NCBI GenBank assembly: GCA_020722725.1
Contig: DYKG01000010.1
Location: forward strand, 22,483 to 86,482
DNA: 64,000 nucleotides
Direction of reading: 5' to 3'
DNA from: Candidatus Methylomirabilis sp.
GTDB lineage: Bacteria; Muiribacteriota; Ozemobacteria; Ozemobacterales; Ozemobacteraceae
In this document: in pieces, positions 45,976-55,395 of the stretch
Layout of the letters: each line of letters opens with the position of its first letter
How positions within the stretch are numbered: position 1 is the first letter of the stretch
Program-made: the position numbers and the translations under genes
Notes under the pieces: generated by a model
Database searches by the model: none
Told to the model about the DNA's origin: nothing
Seen by the model: the letters and a program-made list of their open reading frames with translations, nothing else

Positions 45976-48900
45976 TCAAATATTTTTTTCAAACAAGGCA
46001 TAAGTTCCTATTGTTTTGCCAACCCCGGCACTCATAACGTTTGAAAGATTGCCCTCATACATCGTGCAATGAACAATATACCTGATTTTCTGATTCGCAA
46101 GTATTTCTTTGCCGGTGAGATAAGCAATTGCGGCTGAAACTCCTGATAAATCTTTTCTTCCCTGAGAATTGACGGCAATGAACAGAGCCAGCAGGGTTTC
46201 CTCGCTGCGTTTGAACCAGAATCGAAGTTTTGCAATCGCCGAGGTATTACCGCCCATAGCCGCAATGGCTTTGCCATAATCAAAACAATGAATCATGAAT
46301 CCCTGAACCTTGCCATTTTTCCTTGCGACGATGATTTGTTTTTCCTTTATCAGACTTTTCAAGCCCGAAAAGATAAAGAGGAACTCTTCCTGGCTGATCG
46401 GATAAAAAAGGTAATGTCCACTGAATGAATCATTCACTACCTGATGAATTTCGATCATCAGTTTATCGAAGTTTTCACGGTTGTTAAATTCAAAAGAATA
46501 GCCCATCGAAAGGGCTTTTTGATAACGCTTTTCATATTTTGCCAGGCGTTGCTCAATCGAGGATCTGACTTTTGAATCCTGAAGATCCATTTTTCTTGAT
46601 GACCAGCGGCGAACTTCATGAAAACCATACTTTAGAAAAAAATCAGGGTACCATGACTTGTTGTAATTTTCAGTATAAAATGGCATTTGGTCAAAATTAT
46701 CAAGTCTGAAGCGATAGCGACTCCAGATTGAAAAATTCATTGGCCCCACGATTCGGTCGCAACCTTTTTCTTTAAGCCAGGAACATGCACGCTCTAGAAT
46801 CGCCTGGGCGGCCTGGTAATCATCGACACATTCAAAAAATCCTATTGCTCCATATTTTTTGCCATCATGATTCATTTTCGGGTTAAAAAATGCCGCGCAA
46901 CGGGCTATCTTTGATTGATTGCGCTCTGCAATGAAACAGCTGACTTTACCGTAAGAAAAAAATGGGTTCTTCTGCGGGTTGAATTCATCCATGATGGTTT
47001 GATCAAATGGCGCAATATAGTGGTTATCTTCTAGATAAATTGTTTTGGGGAAATCTACAAATTCCTGAAGAAAAGTAGAATCTTCAGGTGAGAAGGCGGT
47101 GATGGTAATTTCATCCGGTTCACCTTTTTTCAATTCTGTCATACGGTTGAAATAAATTCGGCCATTATTGCCATCTACAACAATTTCATCGCCATCCTTG
47201 AACTTCTCAAAAATTCCTTTAACTGCTAAAACTGCAGGTATTCCATATTCTCTTGAAATTACTGCGGCATGGGATAAAACCCCGCCAGTTTCTGTGACTA
47301 CCGCAGAAATAAGGCTGAACAGAGGTGTCCAGGCAGGGTCGGTGAATCTGGTTATCAGAATGTCACCTTTTTCGATGCGAATGGTGTCGGCAATATCCTT
47401 AATTAGCTTAACCCTGCCGCTTACCACTCCGCTGCTGCAGGCTATACCGGAAATGTAATCATGATCTTCAAAGCTTTGTGTGGGCTGGTCGGCCATTTTA
47501 AAACCGATGTCGTCGGGGTTCTTGAAGTTTCTGAACGATTGATAATATTGCCGGTTTTTTCTTATCAGCTGTTTGGCCTTTTCTGGCGAAGTTTTGCCTT
47601 CGATAATTGCAAAAAGATCGTAGACTCTCAGGAAAAACACGTCTTGAGGGCAGGTGAAAATTCCACGCTTTTCAAGAAATGTTCCTGCCTGCAGGCAGAA
47701 GCGCCTTATCTGATCATACATTCTGGTTGACAGATCACGCAATTCCTCGCGCCACCATAAAAATCTGCGCATTCTTTCGAGTTTTGCCTCTACAGATTTG
47801 CGATTGAAAAAACCGGCTGCCGAAAGAAGCCGATCTTTTTCTTCGAGAAATCTGCAATGCTGGTTATCATTGAGTCTGGTCGGGTTGCAGTCATCATCGA
47901 GCTGAATTTGCTGTTTTATGGTTTCTACAACGAAACTGGGGTCTTCGCCGTAGTTGGCTACAGTAATGTCCAGCTCGCGAGTTGACAGATATTTGAATTT
48001 TTTCAAATAATCGTTTAACTGATCCAGATTGAAATTTTTGATGCCCGAGCTAAATTGCTGTTTAATTTCATCTACAGATCGATTCAGCCAGAAATCAAAC
48101 GAAAGAGGATCTTTTCGAATTTTTCGTGTAATCTGCCAGAGATGTTCTATCGGTTTGAGATGAGAAAGATTTTTCAGACCTATAACCAGGTTAAGAAAGT
48201 TTATGCCAGGATACTTTTTTACCACATCCCTGAAAGTTGTTTGAACATTGGCATTGTCAAAAATATGTTTAAAATAAGCGCCCTCGACTAAATAATAATC
48301 TCTGAAAATCAATGAATTAAAATGGTCGAAAAAAGTTTTTTCATCAAGAGTGTCGATTGCAAGTCGATCTATTTCTTCTATTCTTGCAGCAATTTTTTTG
48401 CCGTTTTTTTCATTATATAAAAGGCGATGTTTGAATGATTTTTCAAGGGCAATCATGACTTTGATGCCGGTAACTACAGATGCAAAAGAAAGCCCGGTTA
48501 CATGTCCATCGCCCTCATAACCCACCTCGATTCCCAGGCTTTCATCAAATTCCCGTTCATTGAAACCGATTATTCTTTTAAGCCCCTCTTTAACTGCGCC
48601 AGCTGCCCAATACATTCGACCGTAGAAAAAATCCGATCTTACCCCTTTGTTCTCATCTATGAGTTTTGTTTTTATAAGATATTCCGGCATCAATTTGTCC
48701 CATACCATTTTGTATAGCGAATACATCAGCTGGCTGCATACCGCCGAAGAAATGCCGCCGTCCTTAAGGTCAGCGGTTGACCACTGACCATGAATTCCGG
48801 AAAAATTAATGCTGGTGATCGGGCGCGCCTGTAGAATGTAAAAGCGGCCTTTGCTGAAGGCCCATTCGATATCGACAGGAAATCCGTAATTTGTCTGAAT

Positions 48901-49710
48901 ATTAAGAGCTATATCAACGATGTTATTCAACTCATGCTCGTTTAGGGTTACTTCGGCTTCTTCTGTTTTTGCCGATCTGGTAGTCAGCTTCTTGTCGATG
49001 AGCTTTTCATGATACCAGTCAAACACATACTGGTCGGGGTCCTTTTCTCCACTGACCAGCGAATCACCAAGGCCAAAAACCGATTCGATCAGCATCTGGG
49101 TGTCGACGCCGGTTACCGGGTTTACGGTAAAAACAACCCCGCTTTTCTCTGCCTGAACCATTTTTTGAATGATTACCGACATTCCCAGGTCGGTTGGTTT
49201 AAGGCCTTTTTTGCAGGAGTATTGAATTACCCTGCTCGAAAACATCGAAGCCCAGCAGGTTTTTATGGCGTTTGCGATGGCTTCACAGCCTTTAGCATTG
49301 AGCACCGTCTCATATTGACCGGCGAAAGATGCGTTCTGCAGGTCTTCTTTTGACCCACTGCTGCGAACTGCATATAAAAGAGAATCATCGTGGAAAAGCT
49401 GTTTGAGAATAACCTGAAAGCTCTCTGAAAAATTTGCTGAGAGAATTCTTTGCCGGATGGATGCCAGCAGATCATTAAGCTTGTCTTTGTTTTCATAATT
49501 TTCTGCAGCTTCATTAACCAGAAGATTGATCCGGTGCTCAATTAAAAAAGAATTTAAAATATTGGCTGGAATACAGAAACCATCAGGAACTTCAGCTCCA
49601 AAACGGATAAGCTCAAGGAGGCTGAAAGCCTTTTTTCCTATTTCGCTTATCAGGGAACGGTTATTTTCCAGAAAAATTTTTCGTTTCAATTCGGTGAAAC
49701 TGTAAATCAT
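45976..49710 (-). CDS. PEP-synthase/rifampicin-phosphotransferase-like enzyme fused to a GNAT-like domain
   Basis: 1244 residues. Residues 1-300 are the ATP-grasp half of the PPDK/PEP synthase family (GKKAFSLLELIRFGAEVPDGF, YAVRSSGSKEDLQNASFAGQ, DIEWAFSKGRFYILQARPI). A helical middle of unknown specificity follows, then the swivelling phosphohistidine domain with His814 in ETGGVLSHAAVISREYGIP. The PEP/pyruvate TIM barrel of true PEP synthase is absent, as in rifampicin phosphotransferase, which phosphorylates a hydroxyl. From about 875 to the end is an N-acyltransferase-like domain (GNAT fold): IGFFECVDDYQAAQAILER, IVGPMNFSIWSRYRF and KNGKVQGFMIHCFDYGK. It starts on the last base of the aminotransferase-reductase stop (TGATG). 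Substrate unknown; lipid is inferred from context. Confidence 0.8.
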   Translation of the reverse strand: MIYSFTELKRKIFLENNRSLISEIGKKAFSLLELIRFGAEVPDGFCIPANILNSFLIEHRINLLVNEAAENYENKDKLNDLLASIRQRILSANFSESFQVILKQLFHDDSLLYAVRSSGSKEDLQNASFAGQYETVLNAKGCEAIANAIKTCWASMFSSRVIQYSCKKGLKPTDLGMSVIIQKMVQAEKSGVVFTVNPVTGVDTQMLIESVFGLGDSLVSGEKDPDQYVFDWYHEKLIDKKLTTRSAKTEEAEVTLNEHELNNIVDIALNIQTNYGFPVDIEWAFSKGRFYILQARPITSINFSGIHGQWSTADLKDGGISSAVCSQLMYSLYKMVWDKLMPEYLIKTKLIDENKGVRSDFFYGRMYWAAGAVKEGLKRIIGFNEREFDESLGIEVGYEGDGHVTGLSFASVVTGIKVMIALEKSFKHRLLYNEKNGKKIAARIEEIDRLAIDTLDEKTFFDHFNSLIFRDYYLVEGAYFKHIFDNANVQTTFRDVVKKYPGINFLNLVIGLKNLSHLKPIEHLWQITRKIRKDPLSFDFWLNRSVDEIKQQFSSGIKNFNLDQLNDYLKKFKYLSTRELDITVANYGEDPSFVVETIKQQIQLDDDCNPTRLNDNQHCRFLEEKDRLLSAAGFFNRKSVEAKLERMRRFLWWREELRDLSTRMYDQIRRFCLQAGTFLEKRGIFTCPQDVFFLRVYDLFAIIEGKTSPEKAKQLIRKNRQYYQSFRNFKNPDDIGFKMADQPTQSFEDHDYISGIACSSGVVSGRVKLIKDIADTIRIEKGDILITRFTDPAWTPLFSLISAVVTETGGVLSHAAVISREYGIPAVLAVKGIFEKFKDGDEIVVDGNNGRIYFNRMTELKKGEPDEITITAFSPEDSTFLQEFVDFPKTIYLEDNHYIAPFDQTIMDEFNPQKNPFFSYGKVSCFIAERNQSKIARCAAFFNPKMNHDGKKYGAIGFFECVDDYQAAQAILERACSWLKEKGCDRIVGPMNFSIWSRYRFRLDNFDQMPFYTENYNKSWYPDFFLKYGFHEVRRWSSRKMDLQDSKVRSSIEQRLAKYEKRYQKALSMGYSFEFNNRENFDKLMIEIHQVVNDSFSGHYLFYPISQEEFLFIFSGLKSLIKEKQIIVARKNGKVQGFMIHCFDYGKAIAAMGGNTSAIAKLRFWFKRSEETLLALFIAVNSQGRKDLSGVSAAIAYLTGKEILANQKIRYIVHCTMYEGNLSNVMSAGVGKTIGTYALFEKNI

Positions 49711-52562
49711 CAGAACCAGCTTTCAATTTTCGAGCGACTTAGAACAAATCCGTGGCGATGCGCAATCTCCATAATTTGTTTTACCTGCCTGCGATCAATT
49801 TTTCCATAGCTGAAATGCGCTCCGGTCTTTTCGAATGCGAGTAGAACCGCTTCGGTCATGCAGGCGAACAATACTCCCGGTTCGAGTTCAAGGCCTTCAA
49901 TTTTTAAATCCGGGTTCATTGGTAATTTAACAATTCCACCCCTGATCATTACCACATTTTCTTTTTCGAGAACCGAAGGGTGAGTGTCGACTGGAACCGA
50001 TACATCATTGATGATAACCTTTTCATCACCGAGCATTTCGGGGTAAATTACCGGTTCTGACGAGTTGGTGGCAGTAAGAATGATCCGGGCATTTTTCAGG
50101 CAATAGATGTCGGTTGCCACCTTTATCGGTGGGTGATCGGGAAATTCGGAGTCAAATTCATCCAGAAGGGATTCCATATCAATGAGGCCTTCCAGGTATT
50201 TCTGGCAGGTGCGACTGCTGGCAACCATCTGCAAAACCTCACCGACCGGGTGACTGGTATATTCATCTTTACGTTTTAAAATTTCAATTAAACCGGCATA
50301 AATATTACAGGCAGCTTTTTTCAGAATATCATCGCGACCGCGATGTCCAATCAGCATGAGTTGCCCGACTCTTTCTGCGAGAATCTCACAATAAGCGCTG
50401 CCGATATTCCCTGCCGCACCCACAATGGCAGTGACACAATTTTCAATTTTAATATCGTTTTGAACAGCGATTTGAAAAACCGCTTCCAGACCCATGCCGA
50501 CCGTCAAAGAATTGCCGGTGGTAACTACGATTCTGTCTGTCTCAATTGTTTCGCCATTTCGGGTAACCATTGAGGTATAACCACCAAGGCAGACGGTGGA
50601 AAAACCTTTTTCAATCGCCAGATCGACCGCATCTTCAATCTTCTCGCGAAACATATTGAGCCCGGTGATCATGTTGCGATAAAAAATGTCACTGTCGATT
50701 ACCAGAGCAATGACAGAAAACTCAATGGTTTCACCATTTTTTGACTGAATAAGCCAGGGGTCGCACACAAACGGTGGAATGGCTTCGTAAACGCGGTTTA
50801 CAAATATTTTTTTTGCGGCATCACTGATTTCGTTGAAGCTTTTATCCCATAATGAGATTTGCCGGGCTTCGACAAAATGACCGATTACTGCAACTTTGGT
50901 GTATTTGCCCGAAACCTTTCTGGGTTGCCTGGAATAATCGGTGATTTCCCCGGTCAGCCCGCATGGCGGTTCTTCGGCAATATATTTAAGTAACTGACAA
51001 CTGTTTTGCCTTTTGATTATCAGGCATAACCGCTCGAGAGCACTAAAAAACCGTTGAATCTGTTCTTCAGCTATAAAGGCCGAAGGTTCAATGCGCATAA
51101 CCAGATTACTTGAAACTGCGGGTGCTACCCTGATTCCGTGCTCGTGCATAAAATACCCGGCGATGGCAAAGCCCAGCATCTTACCTGCGGCCAATGCCCT
51201 GATTGCATAGGCAGGGCATTCAGACTGATCAAAAAATTCGATGCCAAGCATCAGTCCGCAGCCGCGAACGTCCTTGATTACTTCCGGGAAAAGCTCCTGG
51301 ATTCTGCGAAGGCCGCAAAGCAGCAATTCGCCTTTTACCCGGCAGGCCTGAAAAATCTGCCCGCCGTTTTCCAGCAGCTCAAGAACTCGCAATGCTACCG
51401 CTGAGCTGAAATCATCTTCTGCAAAAGTAGAGGTGTGTAAAAGTGAAAATTCTTTTTTGTATCTGCTCTTTTCAACGCATAATGCTGAAATTTTTGCGAT
51501 ACCGCCGCCAAGGCTTTTTGAAAAAACATAATAATCACCGATCAAATTGATTTGCTGAGAAAAAAGAAATGTTCCGGTTCGCCCCATTCCTGACTGAATC
51601 TCATCGATAATCAACGGGATATTGTGATCTCTGGTGAATTCTCTTATTCTGGCTGCTGATTGAGAGTTAAGTGCATTTATGCCGCCTTCACCCTGTAAAG
51701 GTTCGACGAAAAAAGCGCTTAGGTTCAGCAGAGTTTTTTCAGAAAGGATAAGTTCGCCATCTTTTATCTCCGGCAAAAGCCAGGTGATTTCACATTTTTC
51801 GGCGAGATCGATCAGTTCTTGCGGGTCATCGGGTTTAATGAAGATAATGTTTGGGCCAATTCGTGAAAACGGCAGGCGGTAATCTTTGTTATAAGTAAGC
51901 TTGACCGCGCCAGAGGTTTTGCCATGAAATGATTTTTCGAGAGCGGCAAAATAAGGTGGATTGAGAAAGAGAACCCGGTTATATTCATAAATTGAATGCA
52001 GGATTCGGTCTAAACCTGCTGATTTGTCAAGCCCGACGAATCTCAGGCTGTCTTTGAAAAATTGCCTGGGAATTTTCAAAGAACCATTTTTAAATGCTAT
52101 TTTGATTTTTATTGAATCTTTCTCAACCTGCTTTTTTATCTCTTCAAATTTTTTCATTTGAGCCAGTTCGGCATGCTTCATTGCAGCTTCAATGGCTTCG
52201 GCACCGGTTGAGGCAAAGGTCGTAATAAAATTATGCCCGGTCGACCGGTTAAGCAATAAATTAAGCTTTTCGGCAACCAGGCCTGCGTTTTTTCTGCAAC
52301 TTCCCTGGGCATTGAAGACTTTTTTTTCTTTGAAAAAATCCTGGGCGGTTTTAACCAGTTCCGGGTGATTATGCCCGAAAAGCGAGGCACCATAACCGCC
52401 CACCAGGTCAAGAACCTGATGTTCCTCACCGTTTTTGTCAAAGAAATATAGAAAATCACCTTCGCCACGATGAAAGCTGCAGTCTAAGCGGATTGCCTGC
52501 AGAAGTTTGGCCAGTTCTGGCCGGCAATAGTTTCGGTAGATGTCTGAAGGCGGTGTCAGCAA
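49710..52562 (-). CDS. Class III aminotransferase fused to an acyl-ACP-reductase-like domain
   Basis: 950 residues. Residues 1-510 are a class III PLP aminotransferase: DLVGGYGASLFGHNHPEL, FASTGAEAIEAAMKHA, LIIDEIQSGMGRTGT and the PLP lysine Lys349 in FSKSLGGG. Residues 560-950 align along their length with cyanobacterial long-chain acyl-ACP reductase (AAR): VIGHF, LGGYTSMVTRNG with VVTTGNSLTVG, the NADPH loop AIVGAAGNIGSA, and LFACMTEAVLLAFE, where Cys901 matches the AAR thioester-forming cysteine; the end IAHRHGFVL also matches. AAR reduces acyl-ACP to fatty aldehyde; the aminotransferase could convert that to a fatty amine. The start is TTG, with AAAGGT eight bases upstream. A 169-base gap separates it from the upstream gene. 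Confidence 0.88.
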   Translation of the reverse strand: MLTPPSDIYRNYCRPELAKLLQAIRLDCSFHRGEGDFLYFFDKNGEEHQVLDLVGGYGASLFGHNHPELVKTAQDFFKEKKVFNAQGSCRKNAGLVAEKLNLLLNRSTGHNFITTFASTGAEAIEAAMKHAELAQMKKFEEIKKQVEKDSIKIKIAFKNGSLKIPRQFFKDSLRFVGLDKSAGLDRILHSIYEYNRVLFLNPPYFAALEKSFHGKTSGAVKLTYNKDYRLPFSRIGPNIIFIKPDDPQELIDLAEKCEITWLLPEIKDGELILSEKTLLNLSAFFVEPLQGEGGINALNSQSAARIREFTRDHNIPLIIDEIQSGMGRTGTFLFSQQINLIGDYYVFSKSLGGGIAKISALCVEKSRYKKEFSLLHTSTFAEDDFSSAVALRVLELLENGGQIFQACRVKGELLLCGLRRIQELFPEVIKDVRGCGLMLGIEFFDQSECPAYAIRALAAGKMLGFAIAGYFMHEHGIRVAPAVSSNLVMRIEPSAFIAEEQIQRFFSALERLCLIIKRQNSCQLLKYIAEEPPCGLTGEITDYSRQPRKVSGKYTKVAVIGHFVEARQISLWDKSFNEISDAAKKIFVNRVYEAIPPFVCDPWLIQSKNGETIEFSVIALVIDSDIFYRNMITGLNMFREKIEDAVDLAIEKGFSTVCLGGYTSMVTRNGETIETDRIVVTTGNSLTVGMGLEAVFQIAVQNDIKIENCVTAIVGAAGNIGSAYCEILAERVGQLMLIGHRGRDDILKKAACNIYAGLIEILKRKDEYTSHPVGEVLQMVASSRTCQKYLEGLIDMESLLDEFDSEFPDHPPIKVATDIYCLKNARIILTATNSSEPVIYPEMLGDEKVIINDVSVPVDTHPSVLEKENVVMIRGGIVKLPMNPDLKIEGLELEPGVLFACMTEAVLLAFEKTGAHFSYGKIDRRQVKQIMEIAHRHGFVLSRSKIESWF

Positions 52563-52731
52563 AGTTAATTACCTTTCACAATCAAATTGATTTTAATCTT
52601 TCATCAACTCATTGACAAGTTTTTGCGGATTAATTTGGAGCAAAAAAAATTAATATACAAAAGCTCGTTAAAAATTATACTAATTTCATCGCCACACTGG
52701 ATCGGGCGATAAAATTAAATAGATTTTTTGT
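52563..52731 (-). promoter_or_regulatory. Only sizeable gap in the lower half of the lipid gene run
   Basis: 169 AT-rich bases between two minus-strand genes. A TATAAT lies about 110 bases before the aminotransferase-reductase start, with only a weak -35. ATCGCC/GGCGAT can form a hairpin without a T-tract. An internal promoter for the last two genes is possible. No ORF seen. Confidence 0.3.
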
Positions 52732-55395
52732 TCATGCCGTTTCTGAGGCAGACAGTATGGTTATGATACCCAGTTCGGCATCAACTCTGACCCGGTCACC
52801 TGACTTTAGCTGCTCGGTGAGCCCTGGAATTGCAACTATGGTTGGAATGCCCATTTCTCTTGCAACTATTGCCGAATGTGATACCAGACTGCCTTTCTCG
52901 ACCAAAAGCGCAGAGATTGAAGGGTACAATACCACCCAACCTGGGTCGGTTCTTTTGGCAGCCAGAATTTCACCGTTCAACCTCAGGTCTGCAGCTGGAC
53001 GGTCGATTACCTTAACCATGCCGGTGACCGTGCCGGGGCTGCAGCTTATGCCTTTTAGCTGATTGTTGCCTGGTTCGGTCACGAATTTTGCCCGCGATAT
53101 CCGGTTGTGCGTATAAACCAGGCCACGGGTAACGAACCGGTCCTCTGGCTCGGCGGTCTGCCATGAATTGAATTCCTTGCGGCGCAGTTCGATCAGGGCT
53201 TTAATATCTTGATTTAGACTGGTTCCATCGAGAAGAGAAAGTATTTCATGAACCCCGAGAAAGAAAATGTCGCGTTGTTGGTCGATGACTTTTGCATTGG
53301 CAAGATACCTGCCGGCGCCATTGAAAATGCGGCGAAGAATGCCGTAAACGCGGGTGCGCTGAAAGCGCAGGTTTTCCCGGTTTCTTACCGAATTTCTCGT
53401 CTGGGTCAGGAAAAAATTGTAAATTTTTCGACGCCAGCCTGAGAGCTTTGCGTAAACCAGATTTTCGGCTTTCAGCCTTTTTTCTGTTCCTGCGGTTCCC
53501 AGAACGTGGTCGAGATCTTTCATGGTCAGGTAATTCTTTAAAGTTGTAATGAAATTTTCTGGTTTTTGAAACAGGTCTTCTGACTCAAACTTGAGTTCGT
53601 TCATGCAGCGAAAACCAAATTCTTCGATATATTGATCGATCATTTTTCTGAGCTCGACGAAGCATGGTTCGACCTGAATTTTTCCATAAATTTGTCGATT
53701 ATCTTCCAAATCAAACAACGCTTTGAAATTTGAATTCTCTTTTATGGCTTTAGCAATTATTACCGCTCTGCGGGCCGGTTCGGTACTGATTATGTTGCCT
53801 TCGCCGGTCAACAGATCATTATGAATAGTTGAGTCTGCACCGAAAAACTTTTCACTCAGGCTTTTAAGCGCACCAAAAAACATAATTGTATAAAAATCAT
53901 TGATATTGGGAACATGCCATTTTTCAAGGAGCATGGTCTCCAGATCGCGATAGTGCTTTGCAAGATCCATTAAATCCAAATTCTCCAGATCGGTTTTCAT
54001 GTAATTGCGGCAGTAAGAGGTAACGCTCTCGATGAAACCATTAACCGTTTTATCAAAAGAGAACCACATATAGATCAGGCGCATGGTTAACTTGAATTTG
54101 AACCAGTGGTCAGCCCAAGTCAGGCGGCTTTTTTCGAAAAGCAGCCGCTTTTGTGCATATTCGGGCAGGGTTTCTCTGACCCCGATCATCTGCTCCCAAT
54201 AGCCCTTATAATGCCTGATTCCGGGCAATACAAAGATCATGTTGTACCAGTTGACCAGATTGTAGTAAATATGACCGTTGAAATAACCCAGCATATTCTG
54301 CAGGAAATAATCAATTTTTTGCATTACCGGCTCAGGTACGCCATTAGCTTTAAGTGTTCCCTTGAATGAGCGGTAATAAAAATACCGTACTGCTGAAAAC
54401 GTTAGAGGAGAGCTGATGCCGCTGTAACTTTCAGTTACGTTGGCGTTATCCCAGATAAGTACGTTCTTATCGGGAACCAGTCTGGTAATCGGTCTGGTTT
54501 GCAACAGATAAAGACGATTGCCGGAAAAAGCCCATTCCATATCCTGTGGCGAACCGTAAATTTTTTCCAGTTTAATTACCGCTTCGACTATTTGCTGAAT
54601 CTTTTCATCTTCAATTGACGGTTTTTCTGCCATTTTGGCATGAACCGGTTTTTTTTCAAGGCCGTTGCCGTTTTTAATATTTGCCAGCATTTGTTTGTTT
54701 TCGGCCAGATTCCTGGAAATAATTTTTCGATCACTACGCCTGATCACGAAATGGTCGGGCTCAAAAAGGCCGGAAACCAGACCTTCACCGATTCCTGGAA
54801 CAGAATCTACAACCACCTGATCATAATCACTGTTGGCAGGATTTACTGAAAATGCAACTCCGCTTGAATCGGCGTCGATCATGCGCATTACAACAATCGC
54901 CATGCCGGTTTCAAAAAGATCGACTCCCGCAGCGGAAAGGTAGTGACGTGCTCTGTTAGAGAAGCAGGATGCCCAGCATTTTTTTATGGAATCCTGAAAA
55001 TGGTTGAAATCTCTGATGTTAAGAAAGGAACTGAAAATACCCGCACAGGATATTTGACGACCATCTTCTATTTCAGCAGAAGATCTTATGGAGACCGATG
55101 CTCCTTTGAAGTGGTCAAATAAATGATTGATTGATTCATTTAATTCATTGGGAAACCCTGTGCTTGACAGGAGATTTTCAATTGATTTGTCTGGATTTAT
55201 CGAATTCGAACAAAGCAGGCGAATCTTATCTTTTAACCCGTTCTGGTTGATAAAACAGAAAAAAGCTTCGGTTGAAAGTATCTGGAATTCAGGAACATCA
55301 AGCTTTGCTTCGGAAACGATTCGAAAAAGATTTGCCCCCTTGCCTCCGGCTGTTTTTATAAGTTTACATTCGCGGGAATTCAGAATGTATTTCAT
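52732..55395 (-). CDS. PEP-synthase/rifampicin-phosphotransferase-like enzyme
   Basis: 887 residues. The N-terminal ATP-grasp domain has TAGGKGANLFRIVSEAKLDVP, SVSIRSSAEIEDGRQISCAG and DMEWAFSGNRLYLLQTRPI. A middle of about 450 residues is helical and diverged. The C-terminal phosphohistidine domain has His840 in EKGSLVSHSAIVAREMGIP. As in rifampicin phosphotransferase, no PEP-binding barrel follows, so it probably uses ATP to phosphorylate a hydroxyl on an unknown acceptor. It is a paralogue of the 45976-49710 product without the GNAT part. The start overlaps the BtaA-like stop by four bases (ATGA). Confidence 0.83.
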   Translation of the reverse strand: MKYILNSRECKLIKTAGGKGANLFRIVSEAKLDVPEFQILSTEAFFCFINQNGLKDKIRLLCSNSINPDKSIENLLSSTGFPNELNESINHLFDHFKGASVSIRSSAEIEDGRQISCAGIFSSFLNIRDFNHFQDSIKKCWASCFSNRARHYLSAAGVDLFETGMAIVVMRMIDADSSGVAFSVNPANSDYDQVVVDSVPGIGEGLVSGLFEPDHFVIRRSDRKIISRNLAENKQMLANIKNGNGLEKKPVHAKMAEKPSIEDEKIQQIVEAVIKLEKIYGSPQDMEWAFSGNRLYLLQTRPITRLVPDKNVLIWDNANVTESYSGISSPLTFSAVRYFYYRSFKGTLKANGVPEPVMQKIDYFLQNMLGYFNGHIYYNLVNWYNMIFVLPGIRHYKGYWEQMIGVRETLPEYAQKRLLFEKSRLTWADHWFKFKLTMRLIYMWFSFDKTVNGFIESVTSYCRNYMKTDLENLDLMDLAKHYRDLETMLLEKWHVPNINDFYTIMFFGALKSLSEKFFGADSTIHNDLLTGEGNIISTEPARRAVIIAKAIKENSNFKALFDLEDNRQIYGKIQVEPCFVELRKMIDQYIEEFGFRCMNELKFESEDLFQKPENFITTLKNYLTMKDLDHVLGTAGTEKRLKAENLVYAKLSGWRRKIYNFFLTQTRNSVRNRENLRFQRTRVYGILRRIFNGAGRYLANAKVIDQQRDIFFLGVHEILSLLDGTSLNQDIKALIELRRKEFNSWQTAEPEDRFVTRGLVYTHNRISRAKFVTEPGNNQLKGISCSPGTVTGMVKVIDRPAADLRLNGEILAAKRTDPGWVVLYPSISALLVEKGSLVSHSAIVAREMGIPTIVAIPGLTEQLKSGDRVRVDAELGIITILSASETA

